Shown: positions 27,770 to 36,840, counted from the first letter of the stretch. The stretch is 51,155 nucleotides of DNA from Oscillospiraceae bacterium (GCA_031256825.1 JAIRPV010000019.1:1-51155); one strand, 5' to 3'. Numbers and translations are program-made. Notes: a model not told the origin generated them from the sequence alone.

Positions 27770-28447
27770 ATGACGCCGAGTATCACGATTTTTGCCGGGC
27801 ATTATGGCAGCGGAAAAACCACCGTCGCGGTGCGTTACGCGATAGCGCTGCGGAAACAGGTTGCCGGGCCGCTGGCGCTTTGCGATATGGATATTGTCAA
27901 CCCGTATTTCCGCACGGCAGATTCCCGGGAATTGCTGGCCGCGCACGGGGTGGAGCTCATCAGCTCGCCCTACGCGAATACCAATGTGGAACTGCCCTGG
28001 ATTCCTCCCGAAGCTGCGCGCATATGCGACGATCCGGCGCTGACCTCGGTCATCGATCTGGGCGGCGACGACTGCGGGGCGTTGGCGCTGGGGCGCTTTG
28101 CCGGGCGGCTGCGGGGAAGGGAAAACTTGCGTCTCTGGCTGGTGATGAATCCCTACCGGCCTCTGACGCGCGACGTGGCGGGGTTGGCGGAAATCCGGCG
28201 CGAAATAGAGCGCGCCGCGGGGCTGCGGTTCAATGGAATTGTAAACAACACCAATCTGGGAGCGGATACGACGGAGGAGATTGTAATAGGCGGGTTCGCC
28301 GCCATGCGAAAAATCGCATCCGCCCTGGCGCTGCCGGTGGTGTTGACGACGGCGCCGCCGGGCTGTTCCACTGCGATACCGGCGGATTTTGGTGAACGGC
28401 TGGAGATCGTGCCGCTGGAGAACCGTTTTTTCGGCAGAATGCCCTAG
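27770..28447 (+). CDS. P-loop ATPase linked to ketoacid oxidoreductase genes
   Basis: 225 residues from the ATG at 27770 behind GGGAGGGAG. Walker A is GHYGSGKTT at residues 10-18, followed by CDMDIVNPYFRTADSRE (a ParA/MinD-like switch) and VIDLGGDDCGALALG (Walker B region). It is a SIMIBI-class, MinD/CobQ-like ATPase. In Clostridia such a gene commonly stands just before 2-oxoacid:ferredoxin oxidoreductase genes, as here, suggesting a role in assembly, cofactor or cluster delivery; that role is inference. It has its own terminator before the kor promoter, so it is a neighbour and not part of that transcript. Confidence 0.8.
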   Translation: MTPSITIFAGHYGSGKTTVAVRYAIALRKQVAGPLALCDMDIVNPYFRTADSRELLAAHGVELISSPYANTNVELPWIPPEAARICDDPALTSVIDLGGDDCGALALGRFAGRLRGRENLRLWLVMNPYRPLTRDVAGLAEIRREIERAAGLRFNGIVNNTNLGADTTEEIVIGGFAAMRKIASALALPVVLTTAPPGCSTAIPADFGERLEIVPLENRFFGRMP

Positions 28448-28466
28448 GCAAACACTGGATGATGCC

Positions 28467-28500
28467 TCCCGCCACGCCGCAGGCCTGACGGGATTTTTTT
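28467..28500 (+). terminator. Terminator of the P-loop ATPase gene
   Basis: TCCCG ... CGGGA with an inner GCC/GGC pair, followed by seven T. Confidence 0.65.
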
Positions 28501-28550
28501 CCATATAAGCCGCAAGTTTTGCAAAACCAGAATTTTGCCCGCGCGGGGTC

Positions 28551-28579
28551 TTGACAAATGCATGGAAATAAGATATCAT
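28551..28579 (+). promoter_or_regulatory. Promoter of the kor/vor operon
   Basis: TTGACA (28551-28556), 17-base spacer, TATCAT (28574-28579). Confidence 0.7.
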
Positions 28580-28627
28580 ATGGTAAGAAGGTTGTAAGGA
28601 TTTTGTAACAAAACAGGAGGAGCGGGC

Positions 28628-28834
28628 ATGGCAAAGGTACAATTCCAGGAGGACATCTGCAAAGGCTGCGGGCTGTGTGTGGAGGCGTGCCCGAAGAAAA
28701 TCATTGCGACGGATGGCGCGCGGCTCAACGCCAGGGGCTACCATCCGGCGGTTGTAGCCGAAATGGAAAAATGCATTGGCTGCGCCTTTTGCGCAACGAT
28801 GTGCCCGGATTGCGTCATTACGGTGGAAAAATAG
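28628..28834 (+). CDS. 2-oxoacid:ferredoxin oxidoreductase delta subunit (ferredoxin)
   Basis: 68 residues with two complete 4Fe-4S motifs, [12 protein letters not shown] and [12 protein letters not shown]. It carries electrons from the thiamine-diphosphate site to external ferredoxin. First gene of a four-gene operon in the common Clostridial order delta-alpha-beta-gamma (KorD/VorD type). AGGAGG ribosome site. Confidence 0.93.
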   Translation: MAKVQFQEDICKGCGLCVEACPKKIIATDGARLNARGYHPAVVAEMEKCIGCAFCATMCPDCVITVEK

Positions 28835-28914
28835 ACGCCGATCCCCGGAAGGGAGACCAACGCAAAGCGCGCGTTTTGCAGGGGAATCACAGACATAGAA
28901 CAGGAGTAGGATCC

Positions 28915-29985
28915 ATGCCAGAAAAAGTGTTAATGAAGGGCAACGAGGCCATTGCCGAAGCGGCCATCCGTTCCGGCTGCCGGCATTATTTTGGTTACCC
29001 GATTACGCCGCAGACCGAAATCGCGGCCTATATGGCGAAGCGCATGCCAAAACTGGAAGACGGTTGCTTTTTGCAGGCCGAAAGCGAAATTGCCGCCATC
29101 AATATGGTCATCGGCGCTTCCGCCGCCGGCAAGCGCGCCATGACATCCAGTTCCAGCCCCGGTATTGCACTGAAAAGCGAAGGGCTTTCTTATCTGGCGG
29201 GCTGCGACTTGCCCGCTGTTGTAGTGAATATCCAGCGGGGGGGGCCGGGCCTGGGCGGTATCCAGCCCAGCCAGGCCGATTATTTCCAGGCCACGAAGGG
29301 CGGCGGCCACGGCGATTACCATATGGCGGTTCTGGCGCCCAGCGGCGTGCAGGAGATGTTTGACCTGACCTGCCTGGCGTTTGATATTGCCGATCGGTAC
29401 CGGATCACCAGCATGGTGCTCAGCGATGGCATTTTGGGGCAGATGATGGAGCCGGTTACTTTCCCGGAAGAAGAAACGCTCAACAACGCCGTTCCTGTTG
29501 AAAAAAGCTGGGCGCTGACAGGTACGCACGGCCTTCGCCCGCCAAATATCGTCAACTCCCTGCTGATGGATCCCCTGGAGTTGGAGCGTTCCGTGGTAGA
29601 GCGCTTTGCGCGCTACGGCGAAATTGCCGCCCGTGAAACCCGCTGGGAAGAGATGCTGACCGACGACGCGGATATTGTGATTGCAGCTTACGGCGCAACG
29701 GCGCGCATTGCGGCCAACGCCCTGCAAGCCGCCCGCGCGCAGGGGATAAAAGTTGGTCTCCTGCGGCCGATTACGCTTTGGCCCTTCCCAAAAGCGCCTT
29801 TGCTCGAGCTGGCGCAGCGCGCAAAAGCATTTGTCTGCGTCGAACTTTCGATGGGCCAAATGGCCGAAGACGTGGAGCTGGCCATTCGCTGCCAAAAGCC
29901 TGTTTTGCGCTGCACCCGCACCGGGGGCGTTGTACCCAGCCCGGACGAAGTGCTGGCAAAGATTCTGGAGGCGGCGAAAGGGTAA
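28915..29985 (+). CDS. 2-oxoacid:ferredoxin oxidoreductase alpha subunit
   Basis: 356 residues. VorB/KorA type: the N-terminal KGNEAIAEAAIRSGCRHYFGYPITPQTEI, AESEIAAINMVIGASAAGKRAMTSSSSPG, and NIQRGGPGLGGIQPSQADY are characteristic, with the transketolase C-terminal-like domain near residues 260-356. The complex oxidatively decarboxylates a 2-oxoacid to its acyl-CoA and reduces ferredoxin. Whether the substrate is 2-oxoisovalerate or 2-oxoglutarate cannot be fixed from sequence alone. Start 28915 has GGAGTAGG upstream. Confidence 0.93.
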   Translation: MPEKVLMKGNEAIAEAAIRSGCRHYFGYPITPQTEIAAYMAKRMPKLEDGCFLQAESEIAAINMVIGASAAGKRAMTSSSSPGIALKSEGLSYLAGCDLPAVVVNIQRGGPGLGGIQPSQADYFQATKGGGHGDYHMAVLAPSGVQEMFDLTCLAFDIADRYRITSMVLSDGILGQMMEPVTFPEEETLNNAVPVEKSWALTGTHGLRPPNIVNSLLMDPLELERSVVERFARYGEIAARETRWEEMLTDDADIVIAAYGATARIAANALQAARAQGIKVGLLRPITLWPFPKAPLLELAQRAKAFVCVELSMGQMAEDVELAIRCQKPVLRCTRTGGVVPSPDEVLAKILEAAKG

Positions 29986-30028
29986 CGGCACAGCCGCCAA
30001 ATAACACAGCAAGCCAAAGGAGGATCTC

Positions 30029-30784
30029 ATGCCAATTGTATTTGAAAAACCACAGGGCTTAACCAACGCGCCCATGCATTATTGCCCCGGCTGCACCCAC
30101 GGCATTGTGCACCGGTTGGCGGCGCAGGCGCTCGACGACCTGAACCTGACCGGGCAGGCCGTGGGCGTGGCCCCGGTGGGCTGCGCCGTGTTTGCCTATA
30201 ATTATTTTAACTGCGATATGATTCAGGCGGCTCATGGCCGCGCGCCTGCCGTCGCCACGGGCCTGAAGCGCGCCAACCCGGAAACCATCGTTTTCACCTA
30301 TCAGGGCGACGGCGACCTGGCCGCCATCGGCACCGCCGAAACGGTGCAAAGCGCCTGCCGGGGCGAGAATATTACAATTATCTTCATCAATAACGCGATC
30401 TATGGCATGACAGGCGGCCAAATGGCCCCAACAACATTGCCGGGGCAAATCACCCAGACCAGCCCTTACGGCCGCGACGTGACAAAAACCGGCATGCCAA
30501 TCAAGGTCTGCGAACTGCTGGCCACGCTGGAAGCCCCGGCTTACATTGAGCGCGTGAGCGTGGACAGCGTAAAAAATGTTCGCGCGGCGCAAAAAGCCAT
30601 CACAAAGGCGTTCCAATATCAGGCACAGGGCAAGGGCTTCTCGTTGATCGAAGTGGTGTCCACATGCCCCACCAACTGGGGCATGACCCCTGTGCAGGCG
30701 CTGGCCTGGCTGCGGGAACATATGCTGGATTACTACAAGCTCGGGGTATACCGTGATCGCTACGCAGGGGAGGTGGCCGCATGA
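30029..30784 (+). CDS. 2-oxoacid:ferredoxin oxidoreductase beta subunit (TPP-binding)
   Basis: 251 residues. It carries the thiamine-diphosphate site: the conserved HYCPGCTHGIVHRL near residue 17, VGCAVFAYNYF, and the GDGD...NN motif (QGDGDLAAIG to FINNAIYGMTGGQ). AAGGAGG ribosome site. Its stop overlaps the next start by four bases (ATGA), which implies translational coupling with the gamma subunit. Confidence 0.95.
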   Translation: MPIVFEKPQGLTNAPMHYCPGCTHGIVHRLAAQALDDLNLTGQAVGVAPVGCAVFAYNYFNCDMIQAAHGRAPAVATGLKRANPETIVFTYQGDGDLAAIGTAETVQSACRGENITIIFINNAIYGMTGGQMAPTTLPGQITQTSPYGRDVTKTGMPIKVCELLATLEAPAYIERVSVDSVKNVRAAQKAITKAFQYQAQGKGFSLIEVVSTCPTNWGMTPVQALAWLREHMLDYYKLGVYRDRYAGEVAA

Positions 30785-31311
30785 CAACCCAATTGCTGTT
30801 TGCGGGCTTCGGCGGGCAGGGGCTGCTGTTTGCGGGGAAATTCCTGGCCTACGCGGGATTGATCGAAGGCCGCCAAGTCAGCTGGCTGCCCAGCTACGGC
30901 CCGGAAATGCGCGGCGGCACGGCCAACTGCTCCGTGATTCTTTCCGACGAACCCATTGGTTCGCCGATTGTCCTCGCACCGGACATTTTGATTGCGATGA
31001 ATCTGCCGAGCTACCGTAAATTTGAGCCGATGGTCAAACCCAACGGCGTTCTTCTGGTCGACAGCGCCCTCATTGGCGAGCAGAGCGCGCGGCAAGACAT
31101 TTCGGCCTATTATATCCCCGCCACGCAGTTGGCCTCAGACGAAAACATGCCCGGGCTTGCCAATATGATTTTGACCGGCAAGCTGCTGAGCGTTTCTCCT
31201 CTGCTAAAACAGGAAACCATCCCGGCGGCCATGGCAAAAACCGTGCCCGCGCGCAAACAGGCGTTGCTGGAACAAAACCTGCGCGCAATCGCGCTGGGGC
31301 GCGCCGCGTGA
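30781..31311 (+). CDS. 2-oxoacid:ferredoxin oxidoreductase gamma subunit
   Basis: 176 residues, overlapping the beta gene by ATGA. Typical gamma sequence: [14 protein letters not shown] at the N-terminus, [19 protein letters not shown], then [18 protein letters not shown]. It completes the four-subunit enzyme. No clear terminator follows; a secreted CHAP protein gene starts 123 bases later. Confidence 0.95.
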   Translation: MTTQLLFAGFGGQGLLFAGKFLAYAGLIEGRQVSWLPSYGPEMRGGTANCSVILSDEPIGSPIVLAPDILIAMNLPSYRKFEPMVKPNGVLLVDSALIGEQSARQDISAYYIPATQLASDENMPGLANMILTGKLLSVSPLLKQETIPAAMAKTVPARKQALLEQNLRAIALGRAA

Positions 31312-31434
31312 TGTGCCCCGGCAATCCGGCAATGGCCGCTGGAGTTTTAGCCAGCAATACAAACGCTGCGCTTCTTTCCCATCATAAAGACGCCTGAAAA
31401 ACAACCGCATCCGGCGTTGCGAAAGGTTGATACT

Positions 31435-32031
31435 ATGTTCAAGCGAGTCCTGTCCGTGGGGATAGCCGCTCTGCTGGCGGCATTGTTAACCCTGCCCGTA
31501 GGCGCGGCTCAGAAGGTGGTCATCAAAGGAAAAAAATTTGTTGCCGACACTTTTATGGGAGTGCCCGCTTATTACGACGAGGGCGAAAATGGCTACTATG
31601 GCCGCTGGCAGTGCTTTGAATACGTGCAGCGCTTTTATCGGGAGGCCTACGACCTGGAAATGTACGCTTCCACCGGCTGCGCCTCCCCAACGATGGTAAC
31701 CCCGGGATACGGCTTTCAAAAAACAAAAAAGCCAAAGCCCGGCGATCTGCTCTACTCCCCCGCCGAGCGCCGCGGAAAGCCCTATAGTCACTGGGCAGTT
31801 GTCAAGACCTGCGTCAACGGCGTGGTCACGCTAGCGGAACAGAACCATCATTGGAACGGCACGGTAGTAATTGACCGGGAAACGCCCGTCAGCCACGCGG
31901 AATACGATTTCTTTACCCCCGTGGGCGTTGGCCGGGCGGATCCCCAACTGGGCGAAAAACATGAGCAAGCAAAAAAAACAGCAAGCAATGTTCCGGCCTG
32001 GTTCCGCTGGTTCTGGGATTTATTCCATTAA
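31435..32031 (+). CDS. Secreted CHAP-domain protein
   Basis: 198 residues from the ATG at 31435 behind GAAAGG; a TTG six codons earlier is less likely. Signal peptide residues 1-24 (LLAALLTLPVGAA). The CHAP-type amidase/peptidase signature is visible: WQCFEYVQRFY (catalytic-type Cys), PKPGDLLY, SHWAVVKTC (His) and AEQNHHWNG. These enzymes cut peptidoglycan peptides or amide bonds. No separate cell-wall-binding domain is present. Possible read-through from the kor operon, as no promoter was found in the 123-base gap. Ends in a strong terminator. Confidence 0.8.
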   Translation: MFKRVLSVGIAALLAALLTLPVGAAQKVVIKGKKFVADTFMGVPAYYDEGENGYYGRWQCFEYVQRFYREAYDLEMYASTGCASPTMVTPGYGFQKTKKPKPGDLLYSPAERRGKPYSHWAVVKTCVNGVVTLAEQNHHWNGTVVIDRETPVSHAEYDFFTPVGVGRADPQLGEKHEQAKKTASNVPAWFRWFWDLFH

Positions 32032-32082
32032 AGCGGGCGAGCGAATCGAACAAAAGCCACTTTTACGCTTTTACGCTTTGAG

Positions 32083-32121
32083 AAAGCGGATACCTTGCTT
32101 GAGGTATCCGCTTTCTTTTTT
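32083..32121 (+). terminator. Strong terminator after the CHAP gene
   Basis: 13-base stem AAAGCGGATACCT / AGGTATCCGCTTT with loop TGCTTG, then CTTTTTT. The minus-strand side has only TTTCTC, so it may weakly serve tex as well. Confidence 0.85.
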
Positions 32122-32164
32122 CTATCCCGCTGCGCCGCAACTGCTCCCGCCGCAGCGGATGTCG

Positions 32165-34336
32165 TCAAGCTGATTCCGCAGGTTGCTTCATCGTCAGCGC
32201 GATGCGGCCCTTTTTGATGTCAACCGACAGCACCCAAGCCGTGATCACCTGCCCCACCTTCAGCACTTCCGAAGGGTGCTTGATGAATCTGTCTGTGATA
32301 CGGCTGATATGCACAAGGCCATCCTGGTGCACGCCAACGTCTACGAACGCGCCAAAATCGATCACATTGCGCACGGTGCCTGTCAGTTCCATGCCGGGGC
32401 GCAAATCTTCCATGCGCAAAACATCGGTGCGCAAAACAGGGGGCGGCAGTTCATCGCGCGGGTCACGCCCCGGCCGCTGCAACTCCCTGATGATATCCCG
32501 CAGCGTGGGCAACCCCACGTCCAACCGCTTCGCCAAAGCTTCCGCCCCGCCAGCCGCCGTTACTTTTTCGTCCAGATCGGGCACATGCCCCCGCTTGAGT
32601 TCCTGAGGCGAACAGCCCAGCGCTTCCAGCAGCGCTTTTGCCATGCCGTAGCTTTCCGGATGCACGCCGGTGTGATCGAGAATATTTTTGCTTTCGGGCA
32701 CGCGCAAAAAGCCCGCGCACTGCTCGAAGGCCTTCGCCCCAAGCTTCGGGACTTTTTTCAGCGCGGCCCGCGAAGCAAACGCCCCGTTTTCTTCCCGGTA
32801 GAGCACAATATTCTTTGCCACCGCGCCGCTGACGCCCGCGATATGGCGCAGCAGCGAAGGGGAAGCCGTGTTCACATCCGCGCCCACAGCATTCACGCAG
32901 TCTTCTACAACGCCATCCAGCGCGTGCTCAAGTTCTTTTTTTGGCATGTCGTGCTGATATTGCCCCACGCCAATGGCCTTTGGGTCAATCTTCACCAGTT
33001 CTGCCAAGGGATCCTGCAAACGCCGGGCGATACTCACCGCAGAGCGCAGGCTCACATCGAACTGTGGGAATTCTTCCGCCGCCAGTTTTGAGGCGGAGTA
33101 GACGGAGGCGCCGGCCTCGTTGACAATCATATACGCGGCCTCCGTGCCGCTCTCGCGCAATACCTCAACCGCAAACGCCTCCGTTTCGCGCGAGGCGGTG
33201 CCGTTGCCAATGGCGATGACTTCCACATGGTATTGTTCCAAATAGGCAAGCACCATTCGCTTTGCCTGTTCATATTGCGCCCGCGAATGCGTAACATAAA
33301 TCACACCGGTGTCTAATACGCGCCCGGTCGGATCGACGACGGCAACTTTGCAGCCAGTGCGAAAACCGGGATCGAGTCCCAACGCCGCCTTGCCCTTAAC
33401 GGGCGGCTGCAAAAGCAGCTCCCGCAGATTCACGGCAAAATTTTTGATGGCTGCGGCGTTGGCCTTTTCTGTTAGGATACTTCTGACTTCCCGCTCGATG
33501 GAAGGGAAAATCAGCCGGACGTAAGCGTCGTTCCCGGCGGCTCGCACGGTTTCGGTGCAAAGCGAATGGCCGGTTGGCTCGAGCGTGGCGGATGCGATAA
33601 CGTTATGGGCCTTCACGCTGTCCAACGTGATATTAACCTTGAGAAATTCTTCCCGCTCGCCCCGGTTGAGCGCCAGCACGCGGTGATCCGCCACCTTCTT
33701 GACAGGCTCCTTATAGTCGTAATAATCGGCGTAAACGCTGTCTTCGTCCGGCTTCGCGGCGGCGCTTGTCAGTTCGCCCACGACCATGCACAGGTTGCGC
33801 AGGCGGCGGCGGATGCCGGCGTCGTCTGAAATCATTTCCGCAATGATGTCCATGGCCCCTTGCAAAGCTTCTTCCGCCGTAGCGACGCCCAGCTCCTCGC
33901 TGCAATACGCTTCGGCCATGGCCAGCGGCGCGGGCGAATCCGGCGCCTGTGCGTAAATCTCGTTGGCCAGCGGTTCCAGCCCTTTTTCTTTTGCAATTCC
34001 GGCGCGGGTGCGGCGCTTTGGCTTATACGGCCGGTAGACGTCCTCAATTTCCGCGAGCGTTTCGGCCTTGGCCAGCGCTGCGGCAATCTCGTCTGTCATT
34101 TTTTCCTGCGCCGTGATCGCGTCTGAAACCTCCTGTCTGCGTTTTTCGAGACCGCGCAGGTATTCCAGGCGCTCGGAAAGCTCCCGCAGCACCTGATCGT
34201 CGAGCGTGCCGTGCCGCTCTTTGCGGTATCGCGCAATGAAGGGAATGGTATTGCCCTCGTCTATGAGGGCAACGGTATTTTCCACCTGCCACGGCTGCAA
34301 GTGAAATTCGGCGGTAAGCTGTTCGGTTATCGTCAT
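32165..34336 (-). CDS. tex: Tex-family transcription accessory protein
   Basis: 723 residues from the ATG at 34336 behind AGGAGT; a longer frame upstream lacks a site. Standard Tex order: N-terminal helical part (IPFIARYRKERHGTLDDQVLRELSERL split by HTH units), YqgF/RNase H-like domain (LGLDPGFRTGCKVAVVD), helix-hairpin-helix region (NTASPSLLRHIAGVSG, LKKVPKLGAKAFEQCAGFLR), and a C-terminal S1 RNA-binding domain (PGMELTGTVRNVIDFGAFVDVG) ending in RIALTMK. Tex binds nucleic acid and RNA polymerase-associated complexes and affects expression of virulence, toxin and stress genes in other bacteria. Length is normal. Confidence 0.95.
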   Translation of the reverse strand: MTITEQLTAEFHLQPWQVENTVALIDEGNTIPFIARYRKERHGTLDDQVLRELSERLEYLRGLEKRRQEVSDAITAQEKMTDEIAAALAKAETLAEIEDVYRPYKPKRRTRAGIAKEKGLEPLANEIYAQAPDSPAPLAMAEAYCSEELGVATAEEALQGAMDIIAEMISDDAGIRRRLRNLCMVVGELTSAAAKPDEDSVYADYYDYKEPVKKVADHRVLALNRGEREEFLKVNITLDSVKAHNVIASATLEPTGHSLCTETVRAAGNDAYVRLIFPSIEREVRSILTEKANAAAIKNFAVNLRELLLQPPVKGKAALGLDPGFRTGCKVAVVDPTGRVLDTGVIYVTHSRAQYEQAKRMVLAYLEQYHVEVIAIGNGTASRETEAFAVEVLRESGTEAAYMIVNEAGASVYSASKLAAEEFPQFDVSLRSAVSIARRLQDPLAELVKIDPKAIGVGQYQHDMPKKELEHALDGVVEDCVNAVGADVNTASPSLLRHIAGVSGAVAKNIVLYREENGAFASRAALKKVPKLGAKAFEQCAGFLRVPESKNILDHTGVHPESYGMAKALLEALGCSPQELKRGHVPDLDEKVTAAGGAEALAKRLDVGLPTLRDIIRELQRPGRDPRDELPPPVLRTDVLRMEDLRPGMELTGTVRNVIDFGAFVDVGVHQDGLVHISRITDRFIKHPSEVLKVGQVITAWVLSVDIKKGRIALTMKQPAESA

Positions 34337-34375
34337 ACATACTCCTGAAATAAAATTAATATTTTCAAAAACCCC

Positions 34376-34403
34376 TTGACAAATCGCAGGGAAAGGGTAT
34401 GCT
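34376..34403 (+). promoter_or_regulatory. Orphan plus-strand promoter facing rfbD antisense
   Basis: TTGACA (34376-34381), 16-base spacer, TATGCT (34398-34403). It points right, into rfbD on the opposite strand. No plus-strand gene follows. It could make an antisense RNA or be chance. Confidence 0.35.
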
Positions 34404-34458
34404 ATTTGCGCCCAGACTTTATTGTCGCGTGCCAAATCCCGGGGGACTTGGCCACGCT

Positions 34459-35301
34459 TTATTTTGTTCCATAAAGATAGCGCCCCAGCGCATCCTGCCA
34501 GGTTGGCAATCGATCGTATCCTGCTGCCATCAGGCGCAGCGGCGACAGGCGGGAGTTCAATGGCCGCCGCGCGGCTTGGGGATAATCGGCGCTGGAGATG
34601 GGTTCCACCCGGCAGGGCAGGCCTGCCCGCGCCATAATCTCAGCGGCAAATTCAGCCCAGCTGCAATACCCGGTATTGGCCGCGTGGTATATCCCTGGTA
34701 CGGGCCGCTCCGCCATGTCGATCAATAGCCGCGCCAAATCCGGCGCGTAGGTTGGCGAACCAACCTGATCGTCTACCACCCGCACGGCTTCCCGTTCGCG
34801 CCCCAACCGCAGCATAGTTCCAACAAAGTGCTTTCCGCCGGGGCCAAAAACCCACGACGTGCGCACGATGATGCCGTTAGGGCAGGCCAAGAGGGCTGCC
34901 CGTTCCCCCTCCAGCTTCGTTTTGCCATAGACGCTCAGCGGCGCAGGCGGCTCGTCTGTTTCGTGCGGGGCCGCCCCGCTGCCGTCAAAAACGTAGTCGG
35001 TGCTGATATAGATCATTCCAATGCCCGCCGCGCCGCAGTATTCGGCCACATGCCGCGTGCCGTCCGCGTTGACGGCAAACGCGCGCTCCGGTTCGCTTTC
35101 CGCCTGATCAACCGCCGTATAGGCGGCGCAGTGAATCACAAACGCGGGCCGGGCTGCCGCAAGGCAAGCCCCGGCAGCGTCGCTGTCGGTCAGGTCAAAG
35201 TCGTTTACGTCAACCCCAATGGCCTCGTGGCCGCGCCGAAGAGCTTCCAAAACAACCGCGCGGCCCAGCTGGCCCTGGGCGCCTGTGATTAAAATTCTCA
35301 A
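34459..35301 (-). CDS. rfbD: dTDP-4-dehydrorhamnose reductase
   Basis: 280 residues from a TTG at 35301: AGGAGG lies five bases upstream and the product then begins MRILITGAQGQLG, the normal family start. It reduces dTDP-4-keto-rhamnose to dTDP-L-rhamnose, the last step of the pathway. Visible: Rossmann TGAQGQLGR, HCAAYTAVDQAE, YISTDYVFDG, YGKTKLEGE (the Tyr-Lys catalytic pair) and VRTSWVFG. Follows rfbC by 25 bases. rfbA and rfbB are not in the window. Confidence 0.94.
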   Translation of the reverse strand: MRILITGAQGQLGRAVVLEALRRGHEAIGVDVNDFDLTDSDAAGACLAAARPAFVIHCAAYTAVDQAESEPERAFAVNADGTRHVAEYCGAAGIGMIYISTDYVFDGSGAAPHETDEPPAPLSVYGKTKLEGERAALLACPNGIIVRTSWVFGPGGKHFVGTMLRLGREREAVRVVDDQVGSPTYAPDLARLLIDMAERPVPGIYHAANTGYCSWAEFAAEIMARAGLPCRVEPISSADYPQAARRPLNSRLSPLRLMAAGYDRLPTWQDALGRYLYGTK

Positions 35302-35326
35302 AATAGCCTCCTGTTTTGAGCGGCGC

Positions 35327-35890
35327 TTATCTCTGTTCCAAGTAGGAGTATCGCACATCCGCGTCTTTCCAGAGCGGCGCTGCGGCGTCTTTTGCCGAGA
35401 GACTGGGGGACTCGACTCCCCAATCCACCCCAAAGGCCGGATCGTTCCAGCAAATGGAGCGGTCGTGTGCCGGGGAATAGAGGGCGTCTACTTTATAGAA
35501 CACTTCTACGTCGTCGGTCAGCGTCACAAATCCATGCAAACAGCCTGCGGGGATCCAGAGCTGGCGCTTATTTTCAGCCGAAAGCTCCGCCCGGATCCAT
35601 TGCTGATAGGTAGGCGAGCCTTGCCGCACATCCACGGCAACATCCCAAACAGCCCCGCGCGTGCAGCTGAAGAGCTTGCCCTGCGCAAAGGGATCCGTCT
35701 GGCAGTGCAGCCCGCGCAGCGTGCCTTTGCGCGCGCTGAAAGACCGGTTATCCTGCACAAAGCGCGCGGCAATCCCCAGTTCCCGCAGGGACTGTTCGGA
35801 ATACATTTCGTAGAACCAGCCGCGGCTGTCGCCATGAACATCGGGTTCGAGCAAAAGAACGCCCGGAAGTTTTGTTGGGATCGCTGTCAT
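35327..35890 (-). CDS. rfbC: dTDP-4-dehydrorhamnose 3,5-epimerase
   Basis: 187 residues. Cupin-fold epimerase with HGDSRGWFYEMY, FVQDNRSFSARKGTLRGLHCQ (catalytic His region), GKLFSCTRGAVWDVAVDVRQGSPTY and IPAGCLHGFVTLTDDVEVFYKV (Tyr region). Third step of dTDP-L-rhamnose synthesis. Its start overlaps the stop of the upstream membrane-protein gene (ATGA), so translation of the two is coupled, and rfbD follows. Confidence 0.95.
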   Translation of the reverse strand: MTAIPTKLPGVLLLEPDVHGDSRGWFYEMYSEQSLRELGIAARFVQDNRSFSARKGTLRGLHCQTDPFAQGKLFSCTRGAVWDVAVDVRQGSPTYQQWIRAELSAENKRQLWIPAGCLHGFVTLTDDVEVFYKVDALYSPAHDRSICWNDPAFGVDWGVESPSLSAKDAAAPLWKDADVRYSYLEQR

Positions 35891-36513
35891 GACGCTTCCT
35901 CCTGTTTTGGCTGGGATTCGGGCAACGGCCTGCGCCCGGTACAGTTGACCAGGAAGAGCATGACATAGACCACCCAGATGGGCGCGGCCTCAAACAGGCC
36001 GCTCTTGCCAATGGTGAAAAACACCACAAGCAAGGCCACGACAAGGGCAATCACCAACGCCAGCAATCGGTTGAAAAAGCGGGGCGACTGCTTGCGCGCG
36101 TGGAAAAAGCCAATGGCGAGCGCGGCGGCGTTGCCTACCATGAACACGATGGTGGCAGTCCAGTGCACCGCTTTGGTAACCCCGGGGAATACCACCGTTT
36201 CCCCGTTCCACTGCCCATGGATAAAATAAATCACCGGCACAGCGCAAAGCGCCGCCCATATGGCAATCCGTCCAAGGCGGTTTTTGCACTGCCACGTTGC
36301 GTACATGGCGCGGCAGTTGAAAAAAAACGCCGCCCCCGTCAGCAGGTTCCACACAAAAAACAGCGCCGGATGCCGCACCCCAATGAGACTTGCCGTGTTC
36401 TCTTCCAGCAGCGGATTTTCAAGAAAGCAGAAAAACGTCACATAGGCAAAGCCCGCCGCCAGCAAAACGCCCAAAAAAACTTTGTTTCGCAAAAACGCCT
36501 GTACCCGGCTCAT
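35887..36513 (-). CDS. Multi-spanning membrane protein upstream of rfbC
   Basis: 208 residues from the ATG at 36513 behind GGGAGGT. About six hydrophobic helices, with charged loops and a polar Pro/Gln/Glu tail. The closest feel is of DUF998-like small membrane proteins (six helices, conserved HP..F..WN and YFIHGQWNG), but I cannot assign the family firmly. The four-base overlap with rfbC points to a shared envelope or rhamnose-glycan role; this is inference from context. Confidence 0.7.
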   Translation of the reverse strand: MSRVQAFLRNKVFLGVLLAAGFAYVTFFCFLENPLLEENTASLIGVRHPALFFVWNLLTGAAFFFNCRAMYATWQCKNRLGRIAIWAALCAVPVIYFIHGQWNGETVVFPGVTKAVHWTATIVFMVGNAAALAIGFFHARKQSPRFFNRLLALVIALVVALLVVFFTIGKSGLFEAAPIWVVYVMLFLVNCTGRRPLPESQPKQEEAS

Positions 36514-36576
36514 GACCGCACCTCCCAATTATCATCGCCGCCACATCACAGCCCGCAAACCATGGCTCGTTTCAGG

Positions 36577-36606
36577 AAAAGCCCCGGCGCCTCCGCCGGG
36601 GCTTTA
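36577..36606 (-). terminator. Terminator of acpP
   Basis: Minus-strand AAAGCCCCGGCG, loop GAGG, CGCCGGGGCTTTT: a 12-bp stem with a short U tail. Confidence 0.75.
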
Positions 36607-36618
36607 TGGAGCAACATA

Positions 36619-36840
36619 TCAGTTGTTCTCAATGAACCGCACGATGTCGCCGATGGTGTGCAGTTCTTCAAGCGCTTCGTCGTTGAATACCACATCGAAC
36701 GTGGATTCCAGCGTCTGAGCCAGGTCGTAAACATCCAGGCTGTCGGCGTTGACGTCGTCGAGCGTGGTTTCCTCCGTCACCTGCTCAGGATCCAAATCAA
36801 ACTGGCTGCACACCAGTTTTTGCACGCGCTCAAAAACCAT
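36619..36840 (-). CDS. acpP: Acyl carrier protein
   Basis: 73 residues. Acidic four-helix carrier; the phosphopantetheine Ser is in NADSLDVYDL (the usual DSL motif). It carries acyl chains in fatty acid synthesis, but no fab genes are adjacent, so it might equally be a specialised carrier. It has its own promoter and terminator. Confidence 0.93.
   Translation of the reverse strand: MVFERVQKLVCSQFDLDPEQVTEETTLDDVNADSLDVYDLAQTLESTFDVVFNDEALEELHTIGDIVRFIENN

Noticed and set aside
34399-34728. Plus-strand frame starting right after the orphan promoter
   Set aside because: It is a shadow of rfbD with no ribosome site.
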